This document shows positions 16,248-25,220 of a stretch of DNA of 64,000 nt, piece by piece (positions within the stretch are counted from its first letter, which is position 1; each line of letters begins with the position of its first letter). The stretch lies in contig NZ_JAQQKX010000012.1 of the NCBI RefSeq assembly GCF_028550415.1, positions 62,001-126,000 of the forward strand, written 5' to 3'. This DNA comes from Asticcacaulis aquaticus. GTDB lineage: Bacteria > Pseudomonadota > Alphaproteobacteria > Caulobacterales > Caulobacteraceae. The notes beneath the pieces are model-generated. The model was not told the origin of the DNA. It saw nothing but the letters and a program-made list of their open reading frames with translations, and searched no databases. Position numbers and translations under genes: made by a program.

Positions 16248-17474
16248 ATGACTGCAGCCCGTCACAAGGTAATCTCACGTCCAGGCGCGCAGCCTGCAAA
16301 GCCGGAGAGCGGCTTACCCTTTTTGAGCATAGGGTTTCGGCCACTGTTTCTGTGCGCCGCTGCCTTCGCGCCTCTGGCGCTGGTCTATTTCATATATACC
16401 TTCGCTCACGGCTCGACATCCTGGCCGAGCCGGTTTTCAGCCGTTGACTGGCATCGCCACGAGATGATTTTCGGGTATGCCATGGCGATCATCGCCGGCT
16501 TCCTCTTTACCGCGGTTAAGAACTGGACTAGCCAGCCTACACCTAAGGGAGCGTGGCTGGCGGCGATTGCGGGCATATGGATCGTGGGCCGCGTGGCGGT
16601 CCTGTTCTCTGCGTCAATGCCGGCGCTGGAGGCCATGATCCTTGATTTGCTCTTTCCGCTGGCTGTCGCGTTTGGGATTGCCATCCCTTTGATCAAGGCC
16701 AAGAACAAGCGAAATGTGTTTTTCATCGTGCTGCTGCTGCTTCTTGCCGTTGCAAATGGTCTCACCTGGCTGGGTCAAAGCGACCTTGGAATCGCAATCG
16801 CCCTGAACATCGTCCTGATGATGATCATTATCATTGGCGGCCGCGTGATAGCCATGTTCACAGAGCGGCCGCTGGGGTTGATGCTGAAGCGCCACCCCAA
16901 GGTTGACGTTATTGTCCTTGTTACATCCTTGGCGGCCTTTCTGCTGGAAATCGCGACGCACCTTTACGACGGCTTGCCAAGACCCATTATCGGTACAGCT
17001 TTTCTCTTCGCTGCTACGGCAAATGCCTGGCGCTTCAGCAGCTGGGAGACACTGAAGACGGGAAAGCATGCCCTGATTTGGGTGCTGCATGCCGGCTACG
17101 CCTGGCTCATCGTCGGTCTGGCCTTTAAGGCTGCCCATTTCCTCGGTGCAGATATTTCGTTCTCCATAGCAACGCATGCTCTTACGTCAGGTGCGATCGG
17201 CGTCATGACGCTTGGCTTCATTTCGCGCGTTGCGCTGGGGCACACCGGCCGCCCTCTTGTCGCTGGCACTGATATGGCTGTTGCATTCTGGCTTATAAAC
17301 CTCGCGGCATTCTGTCGCGTCTTTGGAATGTGGCTGCTCCCTGAAGGATCGCGGACCTTCTACACCTTGGCTGCAGCCTTCTGGTGCCTGGCTTTCGTAT
17401 TCTTCCTCTATCGATATACGCCTTATCTCCTATCCCCCCGCGCGGATGAATCTCCCCGTTCTAAGTCCACTTGA
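16248..17474 (+). CDS. nnrS: NnrS family membrane protein (first copy)
   Basis: Heme-copper-type membrane protein of 408 residues with about 12 hydrophobic segments, from a family linked to relief of nitric-oxide stress in denitrifiers. Conserved segments include FRPLFLCAAAFAPLAL, VDWHRHEMIFGYAMAIIAGF and SGAIGVMTLGFISRVALGHTG. The start is the second ATG (16248), with GGAGGCGGCG just before it. Its stop codon lies within the FNR-type box that serves nrdD. Its place next to nitrate reductase fits protection from NO made from nitrite. Confidence 0.88.
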   Translation: MTAARHKVISRPGAQPAKPESGLPFLSIGFRPLFLCAAAFAPLALVYFIYTFAHGSTSWPSRFSAVDWHRHEMIFGYAMAIIAGFLFTAVKNWTSQPTPKGAWLAAIAGIWIVGRVAVLFSASMPALEAMILDLLFPLAVAFGIAIPLIKAKNKRNVFFIVLLLLLAVANGLTWLGQSDLGIAIALNIVLMMIIIIGGRVIAMFTERPLGLMLKRHPKVDVIVLVTSLAAFLLEIATHLYDGLPRPIIGTAFLFAATANAWRFSSWETLKTGKHALIWVLHAGYAWLIVGLAFKAAHFLGADISFSIATHALTSGAIGVMTLGFISRVALGHTGRPLVAGTDMAVAFWLINLAAFCRVFGMWLLPEGSRTFYTLAAAFWCLAFVFFLYRYTPYLLSPRADESPRSKST

Positions 17475-17484
17475 TCCGGGTCAA
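17471..17484 (+). promoter_or_regulatory. FNR-type box upstream of nrdD
   Basis: TTGATCCGGGTCAA (TTGAT-N4-GTCAA). With the centre at -41.5 the predicted start is near 17519 and TAGTAT at 17507-17512 sits exactly at -10. The nrdD ATG follows at 17557. This is among the best-formed FNR-type promoters here; it overlaps the nnrS stop codon. Confidence 0.82.
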
Positions 17485-17556
17485 GTGCGGCAGTCGCAAC
17501 TACATCTAGTATGCGATTTGCAACAATTGACCATATGTTGATCTATGGAGGATCTT

Positions 17557-19548
17557 ATGGCGGACAGCGAGCATGGAACGCATTTTGCGACGGAAGCACA
17601 GGCATTGGACTTTCTGTTCGGTGAGCGGACGGATAGCCAGGTCAGCTGCCGACAGACAGTGGAAGAATATATTCATCGACAGGACTGGCGTATCAACGCC
17701 AACGCCAACACGTCCTATTCCAATGCCGGACTGATCAATAACGCCGCCGGCAAGATTATTGCCAACTACTGGCTCGACAATGTGTATGCGCCGGAAGAGG
17801 CGAGGGCGCATCGCGATGCCGACATTCATATTCACGATCTGGACTGTCTGACCGGGTACTGTGCGGGCTGGAGCCTGCGGGGGCTTCTGGACGAAGGATT
17901 TAACGGGGTTCCGGGGAAGGTTGCGTCCAACCCGCCGCGGCACTTCCGTGAGGCGCTCGGACAGATGGCGAATTTTCTGGGTATCCTGCAGTCCGAGTGG
18001 GCGGGCGCTCAGGCCTTCTCCTCGTTCGACACCTATCTGGCGCCCTATGTTTTCAAGGACAAGCTGGGCTTCCCCGACATCAAGAAAGCCATCAAGAGCT
18101 TTGTTTATAATCTCAACGTGCCAGCGCGCTGGGGGCAAAGCCCCTTCACCAATATTACGCTCGACATCACGGTCCCGCCCGACCTGAAGGACAACTTCCC
18201 GACCGCCGGTAACCTGCACCTGTTCAGGGGTGTCGAAGACGCTGACCTGCTGGCTGCCGCGAAGGCCAGGGGCGTCGAAGCGCTGGAAGACCTGTCCTAT
18301 CGTCATTTCCAGCCGGAAATGGAGCAGATCGTCGTCGCCTATTACGAGGTCATGACCGAGGGCGACGCGCAGGGGCAGCCCTTCACCTTCCCGATTCCGA
18401 CGGTCAACGTCATGGAGGACTTCGCCTGGGAAGGCCCGGTGGCCGATGCCCTGTTTGAAAACACGGCCAAGATCGGTTCGTCCTATTTCCAGAACTTCAT
18501 CGGGAGCCAGTATCTGACCAATGCGGATGGCGAGCGGGTGCCCAATCCCGACGCCTACGCGCCTCATGCGGTCAGAAGCATGTGTTGCCGTCTGCAACTC
18601 GATCTGCGGGAACTTCTGAAACGCGGGAATGGTTTGTTCGGTTCAGCTGAGATGACCGGATCGATCGGCGTTGTGACTTTGAATATGGCCCGTCTCGGCC
18701 ACCGCTTCCGTGCAGACTGGGATGGCCTACTTTCCGAAGTCGATCGTCTGATGGACCTGTCGAGCGCTTCACTGGAAAAGAAACGCCGGTTCGTCCAGGA
18801 CATGTACGATCGCGGCCTTTATCCGTACACCCGGCGGTACCTGCCGCACTTCCGCAATCATTTCAGCACCATTGGCGTCAACGGGGTCAATGAGATGGTC
18901 CGCAACTTTACGGCCGATGCGTACGATATCACTGATGTGCGCGGGGCCAGGCTGGCGGCAGATATCCTCGAGCATATGCGCGCCCGCCTGAGGATATATC
19001 AGGAGAGCACGGGCCATCTCTATAATCTGGAAGCGACGCCGGCCGAGGGGACGACCTATCGCTTTGCCAAGGAAGATGCCAAACGGTTTCCAGCGATGAT
19101 CCAGGCAGGTTTTGACCAGAACATCTATTACACCAACTCAACACAGTTGCCCGTTGGCTATACGGATGATCCGTTCGAAGCCTTGAACCTGCAGGATGAG
19201 CTCCAGACCCGGTACACCGGCGGTACTGTGCTGCATCTCTATATGAACGAGCGCATTTCATCCGGCGAAGCCTGCAAGCGGCTGGTACGCAAGGTGATCG
19301 AAAACTATCGGCTGCCCTATATCACCATAACGCCTGTTTTCTCGGTCTGCGAGACGCATGGTTATCTGAATGGGGAGCAATCGAACTGCCCGCAGTGCGG
19401 ACGCGAAACGCTCGTTTGGACGCGTGTCATGGGCTATCACCGGCCCGTGGCTAGTTTCAATCTTGGCAAGAAGGGCGAGCACAGGGAGCGCAAGCACTTC
19501 CGTGAAAATGAACCGAGGTTGCCGCTCTTCAGTTGTGAAGCCGTCTGA
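17557..19548 (+). CDS. nrdD: Anaerobic (class III) ribonucleoside-triphosphate reductase NrdD
   Basis: Oxygen-sensitive glycyl-radical enzyme (663 residues) that makes deoxynucleotides without oxygen. The motif DADIHIHDLDCLTGYCAGWS is diagnostic. The C-terminus has a Zn-type site (CETHGYLNGEQSNCPQC, with His in one ligand place) and the glycyl-radical region RVMGYHRPVASFNLGKKGE. I see no obvious N-terminal ATP-cone. The start is the second ATG (17557), 6 bases after GGAGG. nrdG follows 3 bases after the stop. An FNR-type promoter precedes it. Confidence 0.96.
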   Translation: MADSEHGTHFATEAQALDFLFGERTDSQVSCRQTVEEYIHRQDWRINANANTSYSNAGLINNAAGKIIANYWLDNVYAPEEARAHRDADIHIHDLDCLTGYCAGWSLRGLLDEGFNGVPGKVASNPPRHFREALGQMANFLGILQSEWAGAQAFSSFDTYLAPYVFKDKLGFPDIKKAIKSFVYNLNVPARWGQSPFTNITLDITVPPDLKDNFPTAGNLHLFRGVEDADLLAAAKARGVEALEDLSYRHFQPEMEQIVVAYYEVMTEGDAQGQPFTFPIPTVNVMEDFAWEGPVADALFENTAKIGSSYFQNFIGSQYLTNADGERVPNPDAYAPHAVRSMCCRLQLDLRELLKRGNGLFGSAEMTGSIGVVTLNMARLGHRFRADWDGLLSEVDRLMDLSSASLEKKRRFVQDMYDRGLYPYTRRYLPHFRNHFSTIGVNGVNEMVRNFTADAYDITDVRGARLAADILEHMRARLRIYQESTGHLYNLEATPAEGTTYRFAKEDAKRFPAMIQAGFDQNIYYTNSTQLPVGYTDDPFEALNLQDELQTRYTGGTVLHLYMNERISSGEACKRLVRKVIENYRLPYITITPVFSVCETHGYLNGEQSNCPQCGRETLVWTRVMGYHRPVASFNLGKKGEHRERKHFRENEPRLPLFSCEAV

Positions 19549-19551
19549 CCT

Positions 19552-20241
19552 ATGTGGGCGAAGCTTCCCGTCACCAGCCTCACACCGTTTACGTTTCAGG
19601 ATTTTCCTGAGCATACGGCATGCATTTTATGGTTCTCCGGTTGTAACATGGCATGTGCCTATTGCCACAACCCGGATCTGGTGACGGGAGCTTTCAAACG
19701 GTTGCCTTCAGAGCGTATCGAGGGGTTCCTGGAGTCACGGCGCGGGCTTCTGGAAGGCGTCGTTCTTTCCGGTGGTGAATGTACGCTATCGAGCGCTCTG
19801 CCCTGGTTATGTCGCAAGCTGAAGGCGATGGGCTTTAAGGTCAAGATCGATACCAACGGCTCCCGGCCAGATCGTCTTGAGGCGCTCTTGGGTGACGATC
19901 TGATCGATTTCGTTGCGCTTGATTTCAAGGCGCCGAAGACAAAATATCGTCAGGTAACTCACCTCGACGATTGGGCGTCTTTTGAGCGCTCCCTGAGATT
20001 GTTGATCGGGTCTGATGTCGGTCGTGAAGTCAGGACCACGGTACACACCGACCTGCTGGATGAGCATGACGTCGACGCCATAACATCGACACTTCAGGAT
20101 CTGGGCTACCAGAACAGCTATGTGGTGCAGGGGTATAAGGATGGTCCCACCTTGGGAAGCCTCGCACCACAGAAGCGCCGGTTCGATCGATCGCGTTTAG
20201 CCCCGCGACATTTCCCGTTCGTTTTCAGAAACATGGAATAG
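19552..20241 (+). CDS. nrdG: Anaerobic RNR activating enzyme NrdG (radical SAM)
   Basis: Radical-SAM activase of 229 residues that generates the glycyl radical on NrdD. The cluster motif CNMACAYC is followed by HNPDL, and GVVLSGGECTL supplies the GGE motif. It follows nrdD with no room for a separate promoter. The length matches the longer PflA-like form of activase rather than the 150-residue E. coli NrdG. Confidence 0.93.
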   Translation: MWAKLPVTSLTPFTFQDFPEHTACILWFSGCNMACAYCHNPDLVTGAFKRLPSERIEGFLESRRGLLEGVVLSGGECTLSSALPWLCRKLKAMGFKVKIDTNGSRPDRLEALLGDDLIDFVALDFKAPKTKYRQVTHLDDWASFERSLRLLIGSDVGREVRTTVHTDLLDEHDVDAITSTLQDLGYQNSYVVQGYKDGPTLGSLAPQKRRFDRSRLAPRHFPFVFRNME

Positions 20242-20244
20242 GCT

Positions 20245-21423
20245 GTGAAACAGACAACGGCAGAACGGCTCAGGAGTTATAAGGGCAGCTGGTGGCTGGG
20301 TTCGCCGCACCGGCTCTTTTTCGCGAGCGCCGCCACGTGGGCGTGCCTGGCATTGATATTGTGGATTGGTCAGGTTGGCAGGCTGCTGCACCACGCCGCG
20401 CTCACCCCGACCTGGCATGCCCATGAGATGCTTTGGGGCTATTTCTCTGCCGTGTTGATTGGACATGGATTGCTATCGGTCCCGAACCATACTGGCAAGC
20501 TGCCGGTAGCCGGCACCGGCTTGTTGACGCTGTGGGCACTCTGGCTCGCAGGTCGGCTTGCCATGCTCAGTCTGGCGCCTGCGGTCCTTAAGGCAGCCAT
20601 CGACCTGAGCTTATGGGCATTGGTGCTCTTCGTACTGATGAGAGAAGTGCTTTCGGCGCGCAAAATCGCAAACCTGCCGTTTTTGACCGCCATACTCGCG
20701 TTGGGAGGGTGCAATCTCGCCTTTCACATCGGCTTGGTGGCGGTGACGCCTCGGTTGGCGATCTGTGCCATCGTGATGATCATCACGCTTATTGGCGGAC
20801 GCATGATCTATAGCTTTACTGAAAATGCCAGGGTGGAACGTTTGCGAATGGCGGGTCAAAGCGCGAGCGGGCGGCCGATGGAAACGAAGCTATCGCAGCA
20901 CATCATGTCTGGCATGACCGCGTGCTCGCTCCTTGCCTGGCTGATGGCACCGTCTGAGACGATTGCGGCTGCTTCGCTGCTGGTCGCCAGCATCATCTCC
21001 TTCATGCGTTTGGGCGTCTGGTTCGAGATGAGGCCGGCAAGAGATGTTTTTCTGAAAGGCATGTACGCGGCCTATGCGTGGGTATGCGTCGGCCTGATGA
21101 CGCTGGCGACTGGCCCAGCCTATGAGCTCATCGCCCTGCATATTCTCATGATCGGCGCGATGTTTACGCTTACCTTTACGATCATGCTAAGGTCACTGCT
21201 GCGTGGTGTGGGGTATCCAAAGCCCCTGGTAAAGTCTGTCGGCTGGCTGCTCCTCACTCTGCAAGTAGCAGTCGTCGCTCGGGTCGCCGCCATCCTGGTG
21301 CCGAGCCTGCGCATGCCAGCTCTGAGCGCTTCCACGGCGGCGACCCTCATCGCCTTTATTGGGTTTCTGATCGTTCTTGCGGCTACGCGCAGGTTCAGTA
21401 CTTCACCTGCACATAGGGCATGA
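20245..21423 (+). CDS. NnrS family membrane protein (second, divergent copy)
   Basis: 392-residue polytopic protein of the NnrS family, starting at a GTG 3 bases after nrdG. Family segments seen are LTPTWHAHEMLWGYFSAVLI (the WHxHEM motif), ALGGCNLAFHIGL and IGGRMIYSFTENARVERL. It is clearly different from the copy at 16248, so this is not a recent tandem duplication. Coupling to nrdDG suggests it protects the radical enzyme or its activase from NO. Its 3' end overlaps the convergent porin gene by 29 bases. Confidence 0.8.
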   Translation: MKQTTAERLRSYKGSWWLGSPHRLFFASAATWACLALILWIGQVGRLLHHAALTPTWHAHEMLWGYFSAVLIGHGLLSVPNHTGKLPVAGTGLLTLWALWLAGRLAMLSLAPAVLKAAIDLSLWALVLFVLMREVLSARKIANLPFLTAILALGGCNLAFHIGLVAVTPRLAICAIVMIITLIGGRMIYSFTENARVERLRMAGQSASGRPMETKLSQHIMSGMTACSLLAWLMAPSETIAAASLLVASIISFMRLGVWFEMRPARDVFLKGMYAAYAWVCVGLMTLATGPAYELIALHILMIGAMFTLTFTIMLRSLLRGVGYPKPLVKSVGWLLLTLQVAVVARVAAILVPSLRMPALSASTAATLIAFIGFLIVLAATRRFSTSPAHRA

Positions 21424-22621
21424 TCTTTCGCGTATCCGTCGCGAAAGTGTCCGCAGAATAGTCGGCGAACTTAATGCCCAGAGTGAGATGCGGGTTGATG
21501 TCCTTCTCGAGCAGCGCATTCCATTCCGTCCCGTAGCCCGTGTGTCCCTTATAGGCTTCATAGCTATGGTAGCTTAGGGTCGCACGGATGGAGGGGATGC
21601 CTTTCGCAGCCGGCACGGGGGCGTATTGCAGAGTTACCGCCTTATCGACAAGGCCATTTACCGGCGTGGTGAGGAACTTATCCGCCCAACCGTTGAAGAG
21701 ATGGTTGGAGCCCAGACCGAACTGAACAGCTGAACGGCCGTCACTCCCGACGGATTCCCGCAAGTATTTGACTGTCCATGGTCCGCGTGTAATGGCGGGT
21801 TCGACGCTGAAATAGGGAAGATCATAGGCACGGGGAGCGCCGTCCAGGGATTTTTGCCGCGCCGCATCGACGACCAGTACGAACGTGTTTTCACTCACCT
21901 TATGGCGGGCTTCGATCCGTACGCCGGCAGTTACAGAGGATTGCGCCAAGGCGTCCGGAATATCGAGATGATAGTAGTAGCCGGTTGCTTTGATCGTGGG
22001 AGAAACTGACCAGACGAGATTGGCAAGACTGATGTTGGTGTCATCCCAGGTGCCGGCAGGTGCCCGCGTCCCAAGGGTACGATTCACCTGGTAGATGTGG
22101 GCGACTTTGAACGAGAGATTTTTGCTCAGCGGCCCTTCGAAGCTCAGTCCATCGAGCGTCTGGTCGTTCTGCCTCCAGCCACCTGTTCCGACGAACCGCT
22201 GATTGTCGATTACAAAGGTCTGGCGTCCCAGAGTGATTTTTTGCTTAGACGGCAACACATATTGAATAAAGGCGCGATTGATCAGTGTGTCCGACGGGTC
22301 TGGAACGGTCGGGTATTGCGTCTTTCCGTTCAGAGTATCGTTGAAGCGGGCCGAGCCCAGCACCGACACATTCTCGATTTCGAAAACACCGCTAAAGCCT
22401 TTCGCGGCGGGGGACAGGTAGGTCAGCCGCGTGCGAAGTGTATTGGCGTGTGCGGTTTCAGCGAGCCCTTTTTGGTCGACGTTTTCCGACCTGAGCCGGA
22501 GATCAAGCTTGACCTGCCCCCAAGGTGCAGGCGGGTTGCTGACATCCGCCGCCGCAGCGATACCGGGAAGAAGGCAGCCGGCGCCCAACAGACAGGAGGT
22601 CAGAAGCAGGTGTTTTTGCAT
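21395..22621 (-). CDS. Alginate-export-family outer-membrane beta-barrel porin
   Basis: Outer-membrane barrel protein of 408 residues with an N-terminal signal peptide (cleavage likely after GIAAAA). The LRLRSENVDQKGL start of the barrel and WRQNDQTLDGLSFEGPLS region fit the alginate-export/AlgE-like family, members of which are often general or anion porins. It ends in an aromatic-rich MPYVQVKY typical of barrel proteins. It shares an intergenic FNR-type box with moaB. Because moaB and modABC lie next to it, a role in nitrate or molybdate entry is a reasonable guess, not shown by sequence. Confidence 0.75.
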   Translation of the reverse strand: MQKHLLLTSCLLGAGCLLPGIAAAADVSNPPAPWGQVKLDLRLRSENVDQKGLAETAHANTLRTRLTYLSPAAKGFSGVFEIENVSVLGSARFNDTLNGKTQYPTVPDPSDTLINRAFIQYVLPSKQKITLGRQTFVIDNQRFVGTGGWRQNDQTLDGLSFEGPLSKNLSFKVAHIYQVNRTLGTRAPAGTWDDTNISLANLVWSVSPTIKATGYYYHLDIPDALAQSSVTAGVRIEARHKVSENTFVLVVDAARQKSLDGAPRAYDLPYFSVEPAITRGPWTVKYLRESVGSDGRSAVQFGLGSNHLFNGWADKFLTTPVNGLVDKAVTLQYAPVPAAKGIPSIRATLSYHSYEAYKGHTGYGTEWNALLEKDINPHLTLGIKFADYSADTFATDTRKIMPYVQVKY

Positions 22622-22680
22622 GACGAGATCACCTTAATTAAAAGCTGGCTCTCTGTATTCGGTGACGCTGGTCTTAAGCC

Positions 22681-22694
22681 TTGACCTGTATCAA
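22681..22694 (+). promoter_or_regulatory. FNR-type box between porin gene and moaB
   Basis: TTGACCTGTATCAA, identical to the box at 2204. Rightward, CTATGA at 22717-22722 lies at the -10 place for a start near 22729, 12 bases before the moaB ATG. Leftward, the porin ATG is 60 bases away, so both genes could be served by this one site. Confidence 0.72.
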
Positions 22695-22740
22695 CGCGGA
22701 CAACTGGTCGCAGGGGCTATGAAAGAGGAGGAGGCGAGCT

Positions 22741-23256
22741 ATGAATATTTCCGAGAACCCGTTGGGCGCGCTTGTCAGAGTCGCAAGGCCAGGGCGAACT
22801 GATAAGGCGGCTGAAGACTACTTAGGTGCGCGGCTTGCCGACGTCGGATACGGACAGGTTCTTATCGAGACGGTGCATGAGGATATCACCGCCATAAGAG
22901 ATGCGGTGACGCGGCTGATCGCCAAACGCGTTCAGGTCATAGTAACGCTTGGCGGTACCGGGCCGGGACTTTTTGACGTTACGCCGGAGGCGATCGAACC
23001 CTTGCTAGAGAAACGCTTTGATGGTTTTTCGGTGCTCTTTCACATGTACAGCCATCAGACGGCGGGGCTTCCTGGCATGTTATCACGGACATTCGCCGGC
23101 ACGATCGGCTCGACGGCTGTATTTGGTCTTCCCGGCAGTATCGGCGCTGTGACAGATGCGTGGGAAAACATACTGGCGTTTCATCTCGCACCGGACACAG
23201 ACCAATGCACCCTTAGGCGCGTTATCAGTCCTGGTCGAAAGCCCGTTCAGGACTAG
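22741..23256 (+). CDS. moaB: Molybdenum cofactor biosynthesis protein MoaB/MogA family
   Basis: 171-residue protein of the MoaB/MogA molybdopterin-binding fold, which adenylylates molybdopterin before Mo insertion. The signature TLGGTGPGLFDVTPEAIEPL and later GTIGSTAVFGLPGSIGAVTDAW fit. AGGAGGAGGCGAGCT precedes the ATG. It leads moaB-modE; modABC follow with their own promoter. Whether it acts as MoaB or MogA in this organism is not clear. Confidence 0.85.
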   Translation: MNISENPLGALVRVARPGRTDKAAEDYLGARLADVGYGQVLIETVHEDITAIRDAVTRLIAKRVQVIVTLGGTGPGLFDVTPEAIEPLLEKRFDGFSVLFHMYSHQTAGLPGMLSRTFAGTIGSTAVFGLPGSIGAVTDAWENILAFHLAPDTDQCTLRRVISPGRKPVQD

Positions 23257-23280
23257 GCAGGCCTACCCTCGAGGGTCGTA

Positions 23281-23682
23281 ATGTCCGCAAAACCAGGTCA
23301 AAGCCAGTCAGAGGGAGAGCTCGAAGCCGCTTCTCCACATCTAAAGATTTACCTGCGGGTTGTCAGTGCGGGCGACGTCGCGATTGGGCCCGGCAAGGCG
23401 GATCTAATGGCTGCGATACAGGCCTACGGCTCGTTGTCAAAAGCGGGTCGGGCACTTGGTATCAGCTACCGTCGAGTATGGGATATGGTTGAGGCGATAA
23501 ACAAGGGATTTGATAAACCGCTGGTAACAACAAGCCACGGGGGCGCAAAAGGCGGAGGCGCCAGGCTGACGGAAACAGGTGAAATCGTCCTCGCGCTCTA
23601 CAGGAATATGCAATCCGACGTTTCGGAGACTGCCGAGGCCCACTTCGATGAAATTAGAAAATATTTGAAAACAGATACATAA
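23281..23682 (+). CDS. modE: ModE-like molybdate-responsive regulator, DNA-binding domain only
   Basis: 133-residue winged-helix protein matching the N-terminal domain of ModE: KADLMAAIQAYGSLSKAGRAL, ISYRRVWDMVEAIN, then GGAKGGGARLTETGE. The two C-terminal molybdate-binding (TOBE/Mop) domains of E. coli ModE are absent. Short ModE proteins like this are known, but how they sense molybdate is less clear. It starts 24 bases after moaB and lies just upstream of a ModE-type palindrome in the modA promoter. Confidence 0.82.
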   Translation: MSAKPGQSQSEGELEAASPHLKIYLRVVSAGDVAIGPGKADLMAAIQAYGSLSKAGRALGISYRRVWDMVEAINKGFDKPLVTTSHGGAKGGGARLTETGEIVLALYRNMQSDVSETAEAHFDEIRKYLKTDT

Positions 23683-23709
23683 AGATTTTCTTCACTACCT
23701 CGTCATGGC

Positions 23710-23723
23710 TTGATGCACGTCAA
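23710..23723 (+). promoter_or_regulatory. FNR-type box upstream of modA
   Basis: TTGATGCACGTCAA (TTGAT-N4-GTCAA). With the centre at -41.5 the start falls near 23758 and the TATATC at 23746-23751 is at -10. A ModE-type palindrome covers this -10, so activation by low oxygen and repression by molybdate could meet on this promoter. Confidence 0.7.
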
Positions 23724-23728
23724 ACCAG

Positions 23729-23752
23729 CGATATGTTCAATTGTATATATCG
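23729..23752 (+). promoter_or_regulatory. ModE-type operator over the modA -10
   Basis: A 24-base imperfect palindrome with arms CGATAT (23729-23734) and ATATCG (23747-23752) around a CAATTG centre. The AT-rich TAT/ATA arms and outer CG resemble ModE boxes. It lies 29 bases before the modA ATG and directly after the modE-like gene. Binding is inferred. Confidence 0.55.
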
Positions 23753-23781
23753 TTTCGCTCTGTAGGTGTTCGGAGCGTTGA

Positions 23782-24528
23782 ATGCGCCTTTTCCTCCTGT
23801 TTTTGCTCCTGTCGATTCTCGGACCTCCGGCGGCTGCAGGCGGTCGTACGGCTGATGTAAAGGTCGCCGTCGCGGCAAACTTCACGGACACGGCAAAAGC
23901 GCTAGGCACGGCGTTTGAGAAGAAAACAGGCCACAAGATCGTCTATACATTCGGTGCTTCGGGGCAGTTTTACGCCCAGATAGCCCATGGCGCCCCGTTC
24001 GAGGTTTTCCTCAGCGCCGACGCTGAACGGCCTCAGAAACTTGAAGCTGACGGTTTGACGGTGGCAGGCTCACGATTTGTCTACGCTTACGGCAAGCTGG
24101 TACTCTGGAGCGCCGATAAAAGAGTGGACCGCCGCGGATTGATCCTCGCAAAGGGCAATTTCGAAAAGATCGCCATCGCCGATCCGGCCGCGGCGCCCTA
24201 TGGGATTGCAGCGGTCGAAACCATGAAGAAGATGGGCCTTTATGACAAGCTGCAGCCGAAAATCGTAAAAGGAAGCAGCATATCACAGACGTTCACTTTC
24301 GTTTCGACCGGTGCCGCGGAGATTGGCTTTATTGCCTTGTCCCAAGCCAAAGTAGCAAAGGGCGGCTCAATGTGGCTGGTACCGGAAAGTCATTATACGC
24401 CGATCGACCAGCAGGCAGTTCTCCTGAAAACGGGCGCTGGAAATCCGGCGGCCCGCGCCTACCTCGATTTTCTTAAATCACCGGAAGCCGTCCGAATTAT
24501 TCGCGCCTACGGATACGAGGTACGGTAA
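23782..24528 (+). CDS. modA: Molybdate ABC transporter substrate-binding protein ModA
   Basis: Periplasmic molybdate/tungstate-binding protein of 248 residues with a signal peptide (hydrophobic [20 protein letters not shown]). Typical ModA segments are [29 protein letters not shown] with the oxyanion-contacting Ser, [15 protein letters not shown] and [10 protein letters not shown]. It feeds the ModBC importer encoded next, and so supplies molybdenum to NarG. Confidence 0.95.
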   Translation: MRLFLLFLLLSILGPPAAAGGRTADVKVAVAANFTDTAKALGTAFEKKTGHKIVYTFGASGQFYAQIAHGAPFEVFLSADAERPQKLEADGLTVAGSRFVYAYGKLVLWSADKRVDRRGLILAKGNFEKIAIADPAAAPYGIAAVETMKKMGLYDKLQPKIVKGSSISQTFTFVSTGAAEIGFIALSQAKVAKGGSMWLVPESHYTPIDQQAVLLKTGAGNPAARAYLDFLKSPEAVRIIRAYGYEVR

Positions 24529-24530
24529 AC

Positions 24531-25220
24531 ATGTGGGACGCGATCCGGGTCACAATTTTGCTGGCCGCTGTGACCACGCCGCTGATGCTGGCCCTGGCCA
24601 CTCCCGTTGGCTGGTGGCTCGCCAAAGGTGGAAAGGGGAGCGCTGGCTGGCTTCGTGATATGGTGGCCGCCGTGGTGGCCCTACCCATCGTCCTGCCGCC
24701 GACCGTGCTGGGCTTCTATCTGCTGATCGCCATGGGCCCGAACAGCCCTTTGATGGGTTTATTGCAGCCCTTCGGCGTGCGGACTCTGGCCTTCACCTTT
24801 ACCGGGCTGGTCATCGGCTCGCTGGTCTATTCGCTGCCCTTCGCCGTGCAGCCCATCCGCAATGCATTTGAAAGTATGGGCCCGCGTCCGCTTGAGGTGG
24901 CCGCGACCTTGCGCGCCTCGCCGTGGGACGCCTTCTGGTCGGTGGCCCTGCCGCAGGCGCGACGTGGCTATGTGACGGCGGCGCTGCTGGTCTTTGCGCA
25001 CACGATCGGGGAATTCGGCGTGGTGCTGATGATCGGCGGCTCCATTCCGGGGCAGACCGAGGTGGTGTCGATCCGCATCTTCCAGGCGGTCGAGCAACTG
25101 AACTTTGCCGAGGCGCATCTGATTTCTGGCGGGCTGCTGGCCTTCTCCTTCGTGGCGCTAATCGTCATGCTGGTCGTTGATCGGCGCTTCGGCGCGCGCT
25201 CGGCGGGTATACGTCCATGA
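24531..25220 (+). CDS. modB: Molybdate ABC transporter permease ModB
   Basis: Inner-membrane permease of 229 residues with about five membrane segments. The ABC-contact (EAA) loop is visible at [20 protein letters not shown]. It starts 3 bases after modA and overlaps modC by 4 bases (ATGA), so modABC is one transcription unit. Confidence 0.95.
   Translation: MWDAIRVTILLAAVTTPLMLALATPVGWWLAKGGKGSAGWLRDMVAAVVALPIVLPPTVLGFYLLIAMGPNSPLMGLLQPFGVRTLAFTFTGLVIGSLVYSLPFAVQPIRNAFESMGPRPLEVAATLRASPWDAFWSVALPQARRGYVTAALLVFAHTIGEFGVVLMIGGSIPGQTEVVSIRIFQAVEQLNFAEAHLISGGLLAFSFVALIVMLVVDRRFGARSAGIRP

Noticed and set aside
17506-18597. 363-residue leftward open frame
   Set aside because: It lies fully antisense to nrdD, whose reading frame has clear motifs; no family-like sequence and no ribosome site.
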